Assembly (NCBI GenBank): GCA_022822445.1
Contig: JAJEBR010000115.1
Location: 1 to 64,000, forward strand
DNA from: Gemmatimonadota bacterium
GTDB lineage: Bacteria > Gemmatimonadota > Gemmatimonadetes > Longimicrobiales > Gaopeijiaceae
DNA length: 64,000 bases
Direction: 5' to 3'
The position numbers and the translations under genes are program-made. Shown here one piece after another: positions 44,319 to 52,875 of this stretch (within the stretch, counting starts at the first letter, position 1; each line of letters opens with the position of its first letter). The notes beneath the pieces are model-generated. The model was not told the origin of the DNA, ran no database searches, and saw nothing but the letters and a program-made list of their open reading frames with translations.

Positions 44319-45734
44319 ATGACACCCCGCCCCGCCCCCGTCCTCGCCCTCATCGCGCTGATCGCCTGCGGCGAGCCCGCGCCCGACGCGCCCGCCGCCC
44401 GCATCGAGTCCGCGCTGCACCCGACCTTCGTCATCCGCGGCGAACCCACACCCCGCACTTCACTTGCCGACCGGATGGAAGCGCTCGGGGTGCCCGGGGT
44501 CAGCATTGCCGTGCTTGTCGACGGAGAGATCGCGTGGGCGCGCGGATACGGCTTTGCCGACCTCGAATCACGGCGGCCGGTCACCACGAACACGCTCTTT
44601 CAGGCCGCGTCGATCTCCAAGCCCGTGGCCGCGCTCGCGGCGCTGCAACTTGTCCGGGAGGGCCGTGTCGCGCTGGACGCCGACGTCAACGACTACCTGA
44701 CGAGTTGGCGGGTGCCAGCCAGCGAATTCACCGCCGAAGCGCCCGTGACCCTCCGCGGCCTCCTCACGCATCGCGCCGGCCTGAGCGTGTCGGGGTTTCC
44801 CGGCTACGGACCGGGCGAAGCTGTCCCGGACGCGCCGGGGGTACTGGACGGCCGCGGCAACACCGATCCCGTGCGCGTCGTCACGCTGCCGGGCGAGCAG
44901 CGGTATTCCGGCGGCGGCTACACCGTGATGCAGCAACTGGTCGCGGACGTTCGCGCCGCGCCGTTCCCCGATGTCATGCGCCGCCGCGTTCTGGATCCGA
45001 TCGGCATGGTCCGCTCGACGTACGAGCAACCGATTCCGCCCGACCACCAGGACGACATCGCGACCGGTCACCGCCCCGACGGGACCCCCGTGCCAGGCGG
45101 ATGGCACACCTACCCGGAGCAGGCCGCGGCCGGGCTGTGGACAACGCCCAGCGAGCTCGCCCTCTACGCAGCCGAAGTACAGCGGGCCTGGAGGGGCGAG
45201 TCGACGCGCGTGCTCGACGAGGCGGTCGCGAGAGAAATGCTGACGCCGGACGACGATGACTGGGGTCTGGGTCCCGCGATCTCGGAGGACGGCGAGCGTT
45301 TTCGGCACGGAGGTTCGAACCAGGGATTCCGTTCCACCTTCGCCGCGTACATCGATGGGGACGATGGCGTCTTCGTGATGACGAACTCCGACGCCGGATC
45401 CCCGCTGGCGAACGAGATCGCGGTCACGGTGGCGGAGGCGTACGGGTGGTCCGGGCCCCGGCCCACGGAAAGGGTGCCGGTGGAACTGTCGTCTGAACTG
45501 CGGAGGCGCTACGCAGGAACCTATGCGGTCGCCGAGAGGGGGATCGAGTTCGAGGTCGCGCTGGAGGGGCGGGGGTTGTCGCTGGCGTGGCGGGGGGGCA
45601 GTGCGGTGCTGTGGCCGCTGAGCGACTCGACCTTCTTCGATGTGGAGGATGGCCGCGAAGTGCGGTTTGCCGGGGAGGGGGATGAGGTGGAGTTGGTGCT
45701 GGGGACCCTCAGGGCGAAGCGGGTTCAGCGGTGA
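44319..45734 (+). CDS. serine hydrolase, class C beta-lactamase family lipoprotein
   Basis: A 471-residue protein beginning two bases after the previous stop. Lipobox LIALIAC puts the lipid Cys at 17. Beta-lactamase/transpeptidase-like motifs: S-I-S-K at 98-101 (SxxK, catalytic Ser98), YSG at 196-198, and RHGGSNQG near 325 (KTG-equivalent HGG). A C-terminal lipocalin-like beta domain follows (LRRRYAGTYAVAERG). Such proteins are mostly peptidases or esterases of the periplasm. Confidence 0.88.
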   Translation: MTPRPAPVLALIALIACGEPAPDAPAARIESALHPTFVIRGEPTPRTSLADRMEALGVPGVSIAVLVDGEIAWARGYGFADLESRRPVTTNTLFQAASISKPVAALAALQLVREGRVALDADVNDYLTSWRVPASEFTAEAPVTLRGLLTHRAGLSVSGFPGYGPGEAVPDAPGVLDGRGNTDPVRVVTLPGEQRYSGGGYTVMQQLVADVRAAPFPDVMRRRVLDPIGMVRSTYEQPIPPDHQDDIATGHRPDGTPVPGGWHTYPEQAAAGLWTTPSELALYAAEVQRAWRGESTRVLDEAVAREMLTPDDDDWGLGPAISEDGERFRHGGSNQGFRSTFAAYIDGDDGVFVMTNSDAGSPLANEIAVTVAEAYGWSGPRPTERVPVELSSELRRRYAGTYAVAERGIEFEVALEGRGLSLAWRGGSAVLWPLSDSTFFDVEDGREVRFAGEGDEVELVLGTLRAKRVQR

Positions 45735-45915
45735 GTGGGTGACGGTACGTCATTGACCCGGAGATGCCAAGGCTCGGGTCTGCGGGTCGCGAGTTCCGAA
45801 CGCGACTACCGTCGAGGCCTTGAAGCCAGGGGAGTAGGCATCCGCTGATCGGGCGATGACCGCGTCTCGCTACCATGGACTGACCTGCGTTCCGCGTCAC
45901 CGCGATCCCAGCTAC

Positions 45916-45944
45916 TTGACGCATTGTACTATACATGGTACACT
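45916..45944 (+). promoter_or_regulatory. promoter with overlapping operator of the HigBA-like operon
   Basis: TTGACG (45916-45921), 17-base spacer, TACACT (45939-45944). Inside it the inverted repeat TGTAC (45925-45929) / GTACA (45938-45942) overlaps the -10, a typical antitoxin autoregulation site. The toxin start follows at 45963. Confidence 0.65.
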
Positions 45945-45962
45945 TGGCCGGATGAGGTACGA

Positions 45963-46310
45963 TTGCCGAACCCGAAGAAACTCACAGCCGCGTTCTATCA
46001 GACTCCAGGCGGGAATGAGCCGGTCAGGGACTGGCTCCTTGGCCTGGACGAGGCGAGCCGTCGCATCATCGGACGAGACATTGCCACAGTCGAATACGGT
46101 TGGCCGCTGGGGATGCCGCTTTGCCGGCAGCTGGGTGGAGGCCTTCTGGAGGTTCGGTCGAGTATCGCCGAGAAGCGCATTGCGCGGGTGATCTTCGTCG
46201 TTCACGCCGGCCACATGGTGTTGCTGCACGGCTTCGTGAAGAAGACCGGGAAGACCCCGAAGCCGGACCTGGCAATCGCAAAACGCAGAGCAAAGGAGAT
46301 CACATCATGA
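45963..46310 (+). CDS. RelE/HigB-type toxin (Gp49-like)
   Basis: A 115-residue protein from a TTG at 45963 with GAGG 6-9 bases upstream. LTAAFYQTPGGNEPVRDWLL, then VEYGWPLGMPLCRQLGGGLL and EVRSSIAEKRIARVIFVVH, LLHGFVKKTGKTP are the conserved blocks of phage Gp49-like HigB toxins, ribosome-dependent mRNA nucleases. Stop overlaps the antitoxin ATG. Confidence 0.87.
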   Translation: MPNPKKLTAAFYQTPGGNEPVRDWLLGLDEASRRIIGRDIATVEYGWPLGMPLCRQLGGGLLEVRSSIAEKRIARVIFVVHAGHMVLLHGFVKKTGKTPKPDLAIAKRRAKEITS

Positions 46311-46597
46311 CGAATAGGAGGGGCCGCATCGGCTCGTCCTTCGAGGACTATCTGGCCGCGCAGGGCTCACTCGAAGAAACCAACGCCTTGGCCGTCAAGC
46401 GCGTTCTGGCCTGGCAGCTGGAGCAGGCCATGGAAAGAACGCAGATGAGCAAGAGCGCCATGGCCGACGCGATGCAAACCAGCCGTAGCCAGCTGGACCG
46501 CATTCTCGATCCCGAAAACGACCACATCCGGCTGGACACGCTAGCTGCGGCCGCCAAAGCGCTGGGTCTCAATCTGAAGATCGAACTCGTCGGTTAG
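46307..46597 (+). CDS. XRE-family antitoxin (HigA type)
   Basis: A 96-residue protein. MERTQMSKSAMADAMQTSRS then QLDRILDPENDHIRLDTLAA is the helix-turn-helix; the N-terminal SFEDYLAAQGSLEE probably contacts the toxin. ATGA overlap with the toxin gene; toxin-first order is typical of HigBA. This pair looks intact, unlike the other toxin-antitoxin loci to its left. Confidence 0.87.
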   Translation: MTNRRGRIGSSFEDYLAAQGSLEETNALAVKRVLAWQLEQAMERTQMSKSAMADAMQTSRSQLDRILDPENDHIRLDTLAAAAKALGLNLKIELVG

Positions 46598-46651
46598 CTT
46601 GAGCTTCCGACGGCTGCGGCTCCCTCCGCCGGCGCACTGGTCGGACCCGAT

Positions 46652-46690
46652 TGTAATGTAAACATTACACAATGTATGGTATAGTTGACA
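46652..46690. repeat. 39-bp four-half-site element, copy 10
   Basis: TGTAA, 8 bases, TTACA, CAA, TGTAT, 8 bases, TGACA. It lies 55 bases after the antitoxin stop. A further overlapping TGTAA (46657-46661) lies within the first spacer. Confidence 0.83.
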
Positions 46691-46706
46691 GGAATCGTCT
46701 ACCGGC

Positions 46707-46737
46707 GAGCGAGCCCCCAGCCATCGGGGGCTCGCTC
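46707..46737 (-). terminator. hairpin, likely terminator of the small lipoprotein gene
   Basis: GAGCGAGCCCCC (46707-46718) pairs perfectly with 46726-46737 around a 7-base loop. It lies 32 bases beyond the stop of the minus-strand lipoprotein gene and 110 bases beyond the HigA stop. There is no T-run on either strand, so termination is likely but not certain. Confidence 0.55.
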
Positions 46738-46769
46738 ATCTCCCTCCGAACGGGCTCGCGCGCCGCTCG

Positions 46770-46928
46770 CTACCGCTTGATCGTCTCGTCCGGCGGATCG
46801 CCGGGAACGGTGGGAGTGGGCGCCTTGCTGCCGGTCGGATCGGTCGGCAGGGGGCCGATACAGGCCGAGGCCAGGAGTACGAGCGCGATCGCGCCCGCCG
46901 TCGCGAGTCGTGTGATTGCCGGCTTCAT
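46770..46928 (-). CDS. 52-residue lipoprotein
   Basis: MKPAITRLATAGAIALVLLA then SACIGPLPTDPTGSKAP and a tail PTVPGDPPDETIKR. A textbook lipoprotein signal (basic start, hydrophobic core, LASAC; Cys at 23) followed by only 29 mature, proline-rich residues. GGAG lies 10-13 bases before the ATG, and a perfect 12-bp hairpin follows. Function unknown. Confidence 0.72.
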   Translation of the reverse strand: MKPAITRLATAGAIALVLLASACIGPLPTDPTGSKAPTPTVPGDPPDETIKR

Positions 46929-47422
46929 GATACGTCTTCTCCAGGATGCTGTTCAACATGCCGCCCAAGAGGCTCCCTCGGGGCAGCCAATGCCTGGCAA
47001 CTCCAATATCGACAAGGCATTTCAGCGCCCATAGCGGGGAAACCCGGCAATTCCTGAGAGGGGGATTACGCCCGCGCCGCAGGGAGAATCCCCTCAACCA
47101 CCAGGCAGCACGCACGCCGTGCAAGGGCACGTGAAGGCGCGCAACCAATTCCGACAAACCCACCGGTGACCCACCGTGGACGCCCGGTGCCGGGAAATCC
47201 CCGTCAGGACAGTCGCGGGTTCTTCCCCTCAGGGTTTCCGGGGTTTTCCTCTGACGCCCCGTGTGTGCGCCGCTGCATACTGTGGCCGTGTGCTCAAGAG
47301 CAGCGTTGCGGCACCCCAGGCCGCACCGGACAGGAAGGAATGGCAGCCATGCAACAGGACATCCCGAGCTACGCAGCGATCATGGCGGCCCGCGGTTCGA
47401 CCGCCGCGACGGCAATCCCCGC
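46929..47422. other. intergenic region; one doubtful plus-strand small frame
   Basis: No confident gene. From 47341 a plus-strand frame opens MAAMQQDIPSYAAIMAARGS after AGGAAGGA but then runs antisense to the LuxR remnant, so it is probably a short leftover rather than a gene. Confidence 0.35.
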
Positions 47423-47632
47423 TCAGGCGTCGGAGCCGGGATCTTCGTCGCGTTTGAGGAGCCCCGCTTCCAGGGCGAAGCGCACGATCTCGCGCCGGGT
47501 GTGCAACCCCAGCTTCGTCCTGGCCCGGGCGAGGTAACCCTCGACGGTCTTGGGGCTGAGGAACATCTCCTCGGCCGTCTCTTCGTGGACGACGAGGTGC
47601 GCAGCGGACCCGTCACGGTACTCGACCGACAC
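47423..47632 (-). pseudogene. LuxR-type helix-turn-helix fragment
   Basis: EETAEEMFLSPKTVEGYLAR then ARTKLGLHTRREIVRFALEA is the recognition part of a LuxR/NarL DNA-binding domain, ending LLKRDEDPGSDA. The preceding ~20 residues are unrelated and the domain lacks its first helix and any receiver, so it is a 3' fragment. Confidence 0.6.
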
Positions 47633-48521
47633 GGGAACACGGTACGGGTGATCCGGCCGACGAGGGGTGGCGGTCGGCGATAGCGAGGCCGTTGAGGGAT
47701 GGGCTCAAGCGACCATCGGCACTGGTGACCACCGCGGCCCAATGTGGATGCATCGCCGCTCGAATGCAGCGGGGACTTATTCCACGGGCTAGAAGACAAC
47801 CCCCCCCCGGACCCGCGCACAGCAGCTCGCTCTCGGTGCTCCCAACGTAGCTGCCCCCTTGATAAGTGTCGGTGGCCCGGTAGATGGCTTCCTGAGCTAC
47901 GGGATTGCGGATGTGCAGAACCACCTGCCTCGTCGTTCCGATCTCTCTGAAGGTCGGCTCCCATGTGAGCGGAACCGGGCCGTGCCAGGTCCAGTCGCCA
48001 GCGGGTGCTTCCCCGGTCAACCCCCACTCGTCGTCCGGGGCGTTCGGATCGTCGGCCTGCGGCGGAGCCCTGGAGACGATGGTCTGGACGCTCCAGTCGC
48101 AGCCGTGCCACCATGCCCCGAATTCATCCGCTTCGCGGGACAGGATGGATGCAGACAGGAAGGACCAGGGACTCCCGTCGCCGTCGATCGCCTGCATGAG
48201 GGGGATGGCTCCCGGTGGAGGCACCATCAACTCGTCAAGCCTGGGCCTCTCGCTTGACGCACCCGGCACCGCGTCCGCCGGCACCGCCCGTATCTCGCCG
48301 TTGCCACCGTGGAAGTCCCGATGGGCGCATGCCCACAGAGCCAATCCCGGCTTCAGCCAAAGCGTGTCGAAGACTTCCAGCAGGGCATGGGCCTTGTCGG
48401 TGGCGTCGAAGGCCCGCCCGTCAGGGAGACGACCGGCGTCGAACTCGGGGAACTCTGTGGCCTTGGCGGCAGCCCGCCGCAGCCGATTGACCCGTGAGAT
48501 CGAAAAGACGATGGGATTCAT
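47613..48521 (-). CDS. uncharacterised protein with poly-G near its end
   Basis: From the ATG at 48521 (GGAAG 5-9 bases upstream): MNPIVFSISRVNRLRRAAAK, a body with many Trp residues (WWHGCDWSVQTIV, DWTWHGPVPLTWEPTFREIG) and HIRNPVAQEAIYRATDTYQG. No family recognised, no signal peptide. A run of nine G (plus-strand C, 47800-47808) falls after STESELLCAGPG; one base less would end the protein at GVVF a few codons later, so the true C-terminus probably lies near 47780. Confidence 0.6.
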   Translation of the reverse strand: MNPIVFSISRVNRLRRAAAKATEFPEFDAGRLPDGRAFDATDKAHALLEVFDTLWLKPGLALWACAHRDFHGGNGEIRAVPADAVPGASSERPRLDELMVPPPGAIPLMQAIDGDGSPWSFLSASILSREADEFGAWWHGCDWSVQTIVSRAPPQADDPNAPDDEWGLTGEAPAGDWTWHGPVPLTWEPTFREIGTTRQVVLHIRNPVAQEAIYRATDTYQGGSYVGSTESELLCAGPGGGCLLARGISPRCIRAAMHPHWAAVVTSADGRLSPSLNGLAIADRHPSSAGSPVPCSRVGRVP

Positions 48522-48586
48522 TGTTCTTCCGGGTTGGATGCGGAATGCCCGTGTCGAATCGGTAGTCTCCCGCATTCGTGACAGTA

Positions 48587-48625
48587 TGTAACGTCAGCCT
48601 GACATTTTGTAAAGCAGACGCTACA
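48587..48625. repeat. 39-bp four-half-site element, copy 11
   Basis: TGTAA, 8 bases, TGACA, TTT, TGTAA, 8 bases, CTACA, with an extra TGACA half-site at 48579-48583 three bases upstream, extending the periodic pattern to five half-sites. It lies 157 bases before the LVIVD gene start. Confidence 0.82.
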
Positions 48626-48781
48626 AATCACTACCACCGGGGGTGGCTCAGGTCCGCCCCCACCCTTGCCCCCCCACCCCCGCCACCCCACCCTTATCAT
48701 GCGATCACGCGATCACGCGAGCACCACCTCATCACCACCCTCCAACCGCAATTCACCTTCCGGAACCGGGACGACACACCC

Positions 48782-51145
48782 ATGAACAGACGCCTCCTCC
48801 CCACCGCCCTCTCCCTCGCGGCCATCGCGCTCTCCACCTTCGCCCACCCCACCCCCCTCGCCGCCCAATCCTTCGGCGAGGGCGTCGTCATCAACGGCGA
48901 CCAGATCCTCGTCGCCGCCACGCGCGGGATGAGCGGCGGCGCCGTCTACATCTACAGCCGCAGCGGCGACACCTGGGTCGAGACCGGCAGGCTCACGCAC
49001 CCCGACCCAGCCGAGGGCGACGGCTTCGGCACCTCCATGGCCGCGTCGGGCGACCGCCTGCTGGTCACGTCCTTCAGTCCCTTTCCGCCCCCGGGGACCG
49101 GTGCGATACACTCCTATGTGCGGGCCGGCCCGGAGTGGCGCCACGACGGGATGATCGCCGTCGAGGGCCTGCCCGAGGGTATGCTCGCAGGTCAGGCCGT
49201 GGTGCTCAGCGAAGACCGCGCCGCCCTGAATGCGTCTGCCGGCTTCGGGGGGGACAGCCGGGTCCTCGTCTTCCGGCACACGGACGGCGACTGGATTCAG
49301 GAGGCCGTGCTGGAGTCCCCCGGCGGAGAGACCGGGACCGGCTTCGGCGGCACCCTGGCCCTGTCGGACGACATGCTGGTTGTCGGCGCACCCGGCGCCG
49401 ATTCGGCGACCGGTGCCGCCTACGTCTACGAGCGTGGATCCGGCGGCTGGACCATGACGGCCGAGCTGAGCCGCGCCGCCGGCGGACCCGGGACGCTCTT
49501 CGGCGTCGGAGCGCTGATCGCGGGCGACCGTATCCTGGTGGCGGCCGGCAACCCGTTCGACCAGGTCGGCTCCGTCACCGCCTTTGCCCGGCAGGAGGGC
49601 GAATGGACGGAGACGGCGACCGTGCAGGCCTTCGACGGCGGACCCGGGGACAGGTTCGGAGGGTCCATGGCAAGCGACGGCGGCACGCTGTGGATTGGTG
49701 CGGCCGGCGTCAACTCGCGCGAAGGCGCCATCTACCAGTTCACCCCGGATGCGGGCGGCGCCTTCACATCGGTCAGCAAGATCACCTTGCCGGATCCGCA
49801 ACCGGGCGAAGGCATGGGCAATGTCCTGGCGCAGGCCGGCGATCTCCTCGTGTCGGGCATGCCCGGGGCCGACTACGCCGCCGGCAGGGCGACGGTCTTC
49901 GAACGCGACGGCGACTCCTGGCGCGCCGGCCCTCCGATCTTCACCGAAATCGAGGAATTCGACCCCGTCGTCGGCGGGCAGCTCGACTGCTCGGACGGTG
50001 AGGCGTCCGTCTTCGGCTGCAACGACGTGGACCTGGTCGCGTACCTGCCGGTCAGCGCACTGGGCGGCGAACGCGGCACCCGCCTCAACGACATCTGGGG
50101 GTGGACCGATCCCGAGACGCAGCGCGACTACGCCCTCGTCGGGCGCATGGACGGCACCTCGTTCGTGGACGTGACGGATCCGGCCAACCCGGTCGTGGTG
50201 GGCAACCTGCCCCGGACCGAAGGCATCCCGGGGACCTCCTGGCGGGACATGAAGGTGTACAGCGATCACGTGTTCGTGGTGTCGGACATCGCCGGCGCGC
50301 ACGGCATGCAGGTCTTCGACCTCACCCGGCTGCGCGACTTCGCCGGCACCATGATCACCTTCGACGAGGACGCCCACTACGACCGCATCGCCAGCGTGCA
50401 CAACATCGTGATCAACGAAGAGACCGGCTTCGCCTACGCCGTCGGAAGCAGCGGCGGCGGCGACACCTGCGGCGGCGGTCTCCACATGATCGACGTCCGC
50501 GACCCGAAGAATCCCACCTTCGCCGGCTGCTTCGCCGATCCGAACACCGGACGCGCCGGCACCGGCTACACCCACGACGCGCAGTGCGTGATCTACCGCG
50601 GACCGGACGAGGAGCACCGCGGCAAGGAGATCTGCTTCGGCGCGAACGAGAACGCCCTCAGCATCGCCGACGTCTCCGACAAGGCCAACCCGGTGGCGCT
50701 GTCGACGGCCAACTACCCCAACATCGGCTACACCCACCAGGGCTGGCTCACCAGGGACCATGCCTACTTCCTGATGGGCGACGAAACCGACGAATTCGGG
50801 GCGGTCGACAACACCCGCACCCTGATCTACGACGTCAAGGACCTCGACGAACCCCTGCTCGTCAAGGAGTTCTTCACCGAGAACACCTCGAGCGACCACA
50901 ACCTCTATATCGTCGACGACCTGATGTTCCAGTCCAACTACAACAGCGGACTGCGCGTGTTCGACGTCTCGGACCCGGAGAATCCCCGCGAAGTCGGCTT
51001 CTTCGACACGGTCCCGGGCGCCGACTCGCCCGCCATGAGGGGTTCCTGGAGCAACTACCCGTTCTTCAGGTCCGGGATCGTGGTTGTGACGTCGATGGGG
51101 GAGGGGCTGTTCATCGTCAGGAAGAGGGGGACGCCGATTTCGTAG
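48782..51145 (+). CDS. exported FG-GAP and LVIVD repeat protein (choice-of-anchor B type)
   Basis: A 787-residue exported protein (signal to PTPLAAQ). Residues ~25-390 contain six or so FG-GAP-like repeats (GFGTSMAASGDRLLVTS, GFGGTLALSDDMLVVGAPGA, RFGGSMASDGGTLWIGAAG). Residues ~420-780 form an LVIVD-type propeller (YALVGRMDGTSFVDVTDPAN, IDVRDPKNPTFAGCF, LRVFDVSDPENPREVGFFDT). Probably cell-surface or periplasmic, function unknown. A truncated second copy of its 3' part lies at 55781-55967. Weak ribosome site. Confidence 0.88.
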   Translation: MNRRLLPTALSLAAIALSTFAHPTPLAAQSFGEGVVINGDQILVAATRGMSGGAVYIYSRSGDTWVETGRLTHPDPAEGDGFGTSMAASGDRLLVTSFSPFPPPGTGAIHSYVRAGPEWRHDGMIAVEGLPEGMLAGQAVVLSEDRAALNASAGFGGDSRVLVFRHTDGDWIQEAVLESPGGETGTGFGGTLALSDDMLVVGAPGADSATGAAYVYERGSGGWTMTAELSRAAGGPGTLFGVGALIAGDRILVAAGNPFDQVGSVTAFARQEGEWTETATVQAFDGGPGDRFGGSMASDGGTLWIGAAGVNSREGAIYQFTPDAGGAFTSVSKITLPDPQPGEGMGNVLAQAGDLLVSGMPGADYAAGRATVFERDGDSWRAGPPIFTEIEEFDPVVGGQLDCSDGEASVFGCNDVDLVAYLPVSALGGERGTRLNDIWGWTDPETQRDYALVGRMDGTSFVDVTDPANPVVVGNLPRTEGIPGTSWRDMKVYSDHVFVVSDIAGAHGMQVFDLTRLRDFAGTMITFDEDAHYDRIASVHNIVINEETGFAYAVGSSGGGDTCGGGLHMIDVRDPKNPTFAGCFADPNTGRAGTGYTHDAQCVIYRGPDEEHRGKEICFGANENALSIADVSDKANPVALSTANYPNIGYTHQGWLTRDHAYFLMGDETDEFGAVDNTRTLIYDVKDLDEPLLVKEFFTENTSSDHNLYIVDDLMFQSNYNSGLRVFDVSDPENPREVGFFDTVPGADSPAMRGSWSNYPFFRSGIVVVTSMGEGLFIVRKRGTPIS

Positions 51146-51156
51146 GAAGCGACGGA

Positions 51157-51195
51157 GGTAAACAATACATTACATTTTGTCATCTTTGCTTGACA
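51157..51195. repeat. 39-bp four-half-site element, copy 12
   Basis: GGTAA, 8 bases, TTACA, TTT, TGTCA, 8 bases, TGACA (first half-site one mismatch). It sits 11 bases after the LVIVD stop. Confidence 0.8.
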
Positions 51196-51426
51196 TTTTT
51201 GAGTCGTGCAACAGGCGGACGCCCACTCACGAGCTGTTTACAAGGTCGATTATCGCCCACACCGTCGCCCGCGCCGTCGGTTGAAATCCACCCAATACCC
51301 CGAATTCGCTCAGCATCGGTTGCGGATTGCCCGCCATTGGCTACGTTGCAGACCGGATAGCGAGGATGGATGCGGCGACGACCATTTGGAGCCCGTTCCA
51401 GCACGTAGAGAAAGCGACCATCTCCC

Positions 51427-52824
51427 ATGGTTGGACGGCGAGACTCGAGAGCCGACGAGGCGCGACCAGGCGACGGTACCGATAGCGCCGCTGCCGCAGG
51501 AGGGCGCCCGCGAAGCTCGAACCTGCTGACCCGCCGATCCCTGCTGCGCTCAGGCGTCGCCGCGCTGGCCGCTGCTCCATGGGCGAGGCCGCTCGCCGCT
51601 TCCTCCCCGTCGACACGCAAAAAACGTCGCAGAGCCCGCCCGCAGGACGACGACATCGTACTCGGCGTATCGGCTGCGTTCTCGGGCCCCTCCCGCGGCC
51701 TCGGCACGGAGCTGTATCGCGGCGCGATGGCCTACTTCAGCCACGTCAACGACAGGGGCGGAGTGAACGGCCGCCGGATCGTCCTCAAGCTCTACGACGA
51801 CGGATATCAGCCCGATGCGTGCGTCGCCAACACCCTCCGGCTCATCCAGGAAGACAAAGTCCTGCTGCTCTTCGGATACGTGGGCACCCCCACCGTCACC
51901 CGGGTGCTGCCTCTATTGAAACGATTCCGCGAGCAGCAGGTCTACCTGTTCTTTCCCTTCACCGGAGCGGAGCCGCAGCGCGAACCGCCCTATGGCGAGT
52001 TCGCCTTCAACCTGCGGGCCTCCTACCGGCAGGAGACGGCCGGGCTGGTCGACAATTTTGTCGGGATCGGACGCCGCCGGGTGGCGGTCTTCTACCAGAT
52101 CGACGCGTATGGGCGCAGCGGCTGGGCTGGAGTGCGGGAGGCGCTGGCGCGGCACGGTGAGAAGATCGTGGGCGAGGCCACCTACAGCCGGGGCACGCCG
52201 TTCGACTCGACCATGAGGCGCCAGGTGGAGATCCTGAGGGCGGAATCGCCCAACGCCGTGATCTGTATCGGTGCCTACGCCGCGTGTGCCGCTTTCGCCC
52301 GCGACGCTGTCGATATGGGGCTGCACGTTCCGGTGGCCAATCTGTCGTTCGTGGGGAGCGAAAACCTGCAGCGGACCTTGCGCGAGAGACGCTCGGACCC
52401 GGATTCGTACACCCGGTTTCTGGTCAATTCACAGGTCGTGCCCGCGTACGACAACGCGACCATGCCGGCCGTGAACGAGTACCATCGGCTGATGTATCAG
52501 TACGATCCCCAGCTGCCCGAGGATCTGGAGAGACTCACCGTGGGCGAACCGTATCAGCCCCTTGCCCGCGGCTTCGTCAGCCTGGAGGGGTTTCTCAACG
52601 CCAAACTGATGACCGAAATCCTCCGGCGCCTGGGCGGTCGTCTGGACAAGTCCCAGCTGGAACAGGCGGTCTTCTCGATACGGAGTTTCCCCTTCGGAAT
52701 CGACCAGTCCGTGTCCTTCGGACCAAACCGCCGACAGGGGATGCAGAGAGTCTATTACACCGTGGCCGACGGCAGCCACTTCGCGCTCCTCCGCGACTGG
52801 GAAGCCAGGTTCGGCGTGCCATGA
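51427..52824 (+). CDS. ABC-type substrate-binding protein (LivK/Peripla_BP_6 type), Tat-exported
   Basis: A 465-residue protein. TRRSLLRSGVAALAAAP is a twin-arginine-like export signal (~residues 35-55). The mature part opens DIVLGVSAAFSGPSRGLGTE and continues GRRIVLKLYDDGYQPDACVA, the branched-chain amino-acid receptor fold; VLLLFGYVGTPTVTRVLPLL is the ligand-site segment. No permease or ATPase genes are near; the TonB receptor follows 50 bases later, so the two may handle the same compound. The start is uncertain. Confidence 0.85.
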   Translation: MVGRRDSRADEARPGDGTDSAAAAGGRPRSSNLLTRRSLLRSGVAALAAAPWARPLAASSPSTRKKRRRARPQDDDIVLGVSAAFSGPSRGLGTELYRGAMAYFSHVNDRGGVNGRRIVLKLYDDGYQPDACVANTLRLIQEDKVLLLFGYVGTPTVTRVLPLLKRFREQQVYLFFPFTGAEPQREPPYGEFAFNLRASYRQETAGLVDNFVGIGRRRVAVFYQIDAYGRSGWAGVREALARHGEKIVGEATYSRGTPFDSTMRRQVEILRAESPNAVICIGAYAACAAFARDAVDMGLHVPVANLSFVGSENLQRTLRERRSDPDSYTRFLVNSQVVPAYDNATMPAVNEYHRLMYQYDPQLPEDLERLTVGEPYQPLARGFVSLEGFLNAKLMTEILRRLGGRLDKSQLEQAVFSIRSFPFGIDQSVSFGPNRRQGMQRVYYTVADGSHFALLRDWEARFGVP

Positions 52825-52875
52825 AACGGGAAGCATGGTTACGGAAACACTCCTGACAGCAGGAGAGGAGTTCAG

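Noticed and set aside
48713-50899. 728-codon minus-strand frame opposite the LVIVD gene
   Set aside because: The plus strand shows a signal peptide and repeated FG-GAP/LVIVD motifs; the reverse is a compositional shadow.
3467-51195. Possibility that the 39-bp elements form a CRISPR array
   Set aside because: Copies are dispersed kilobases apart, spacers are fixed at 8 and 3 bases, and no cas genes are present.
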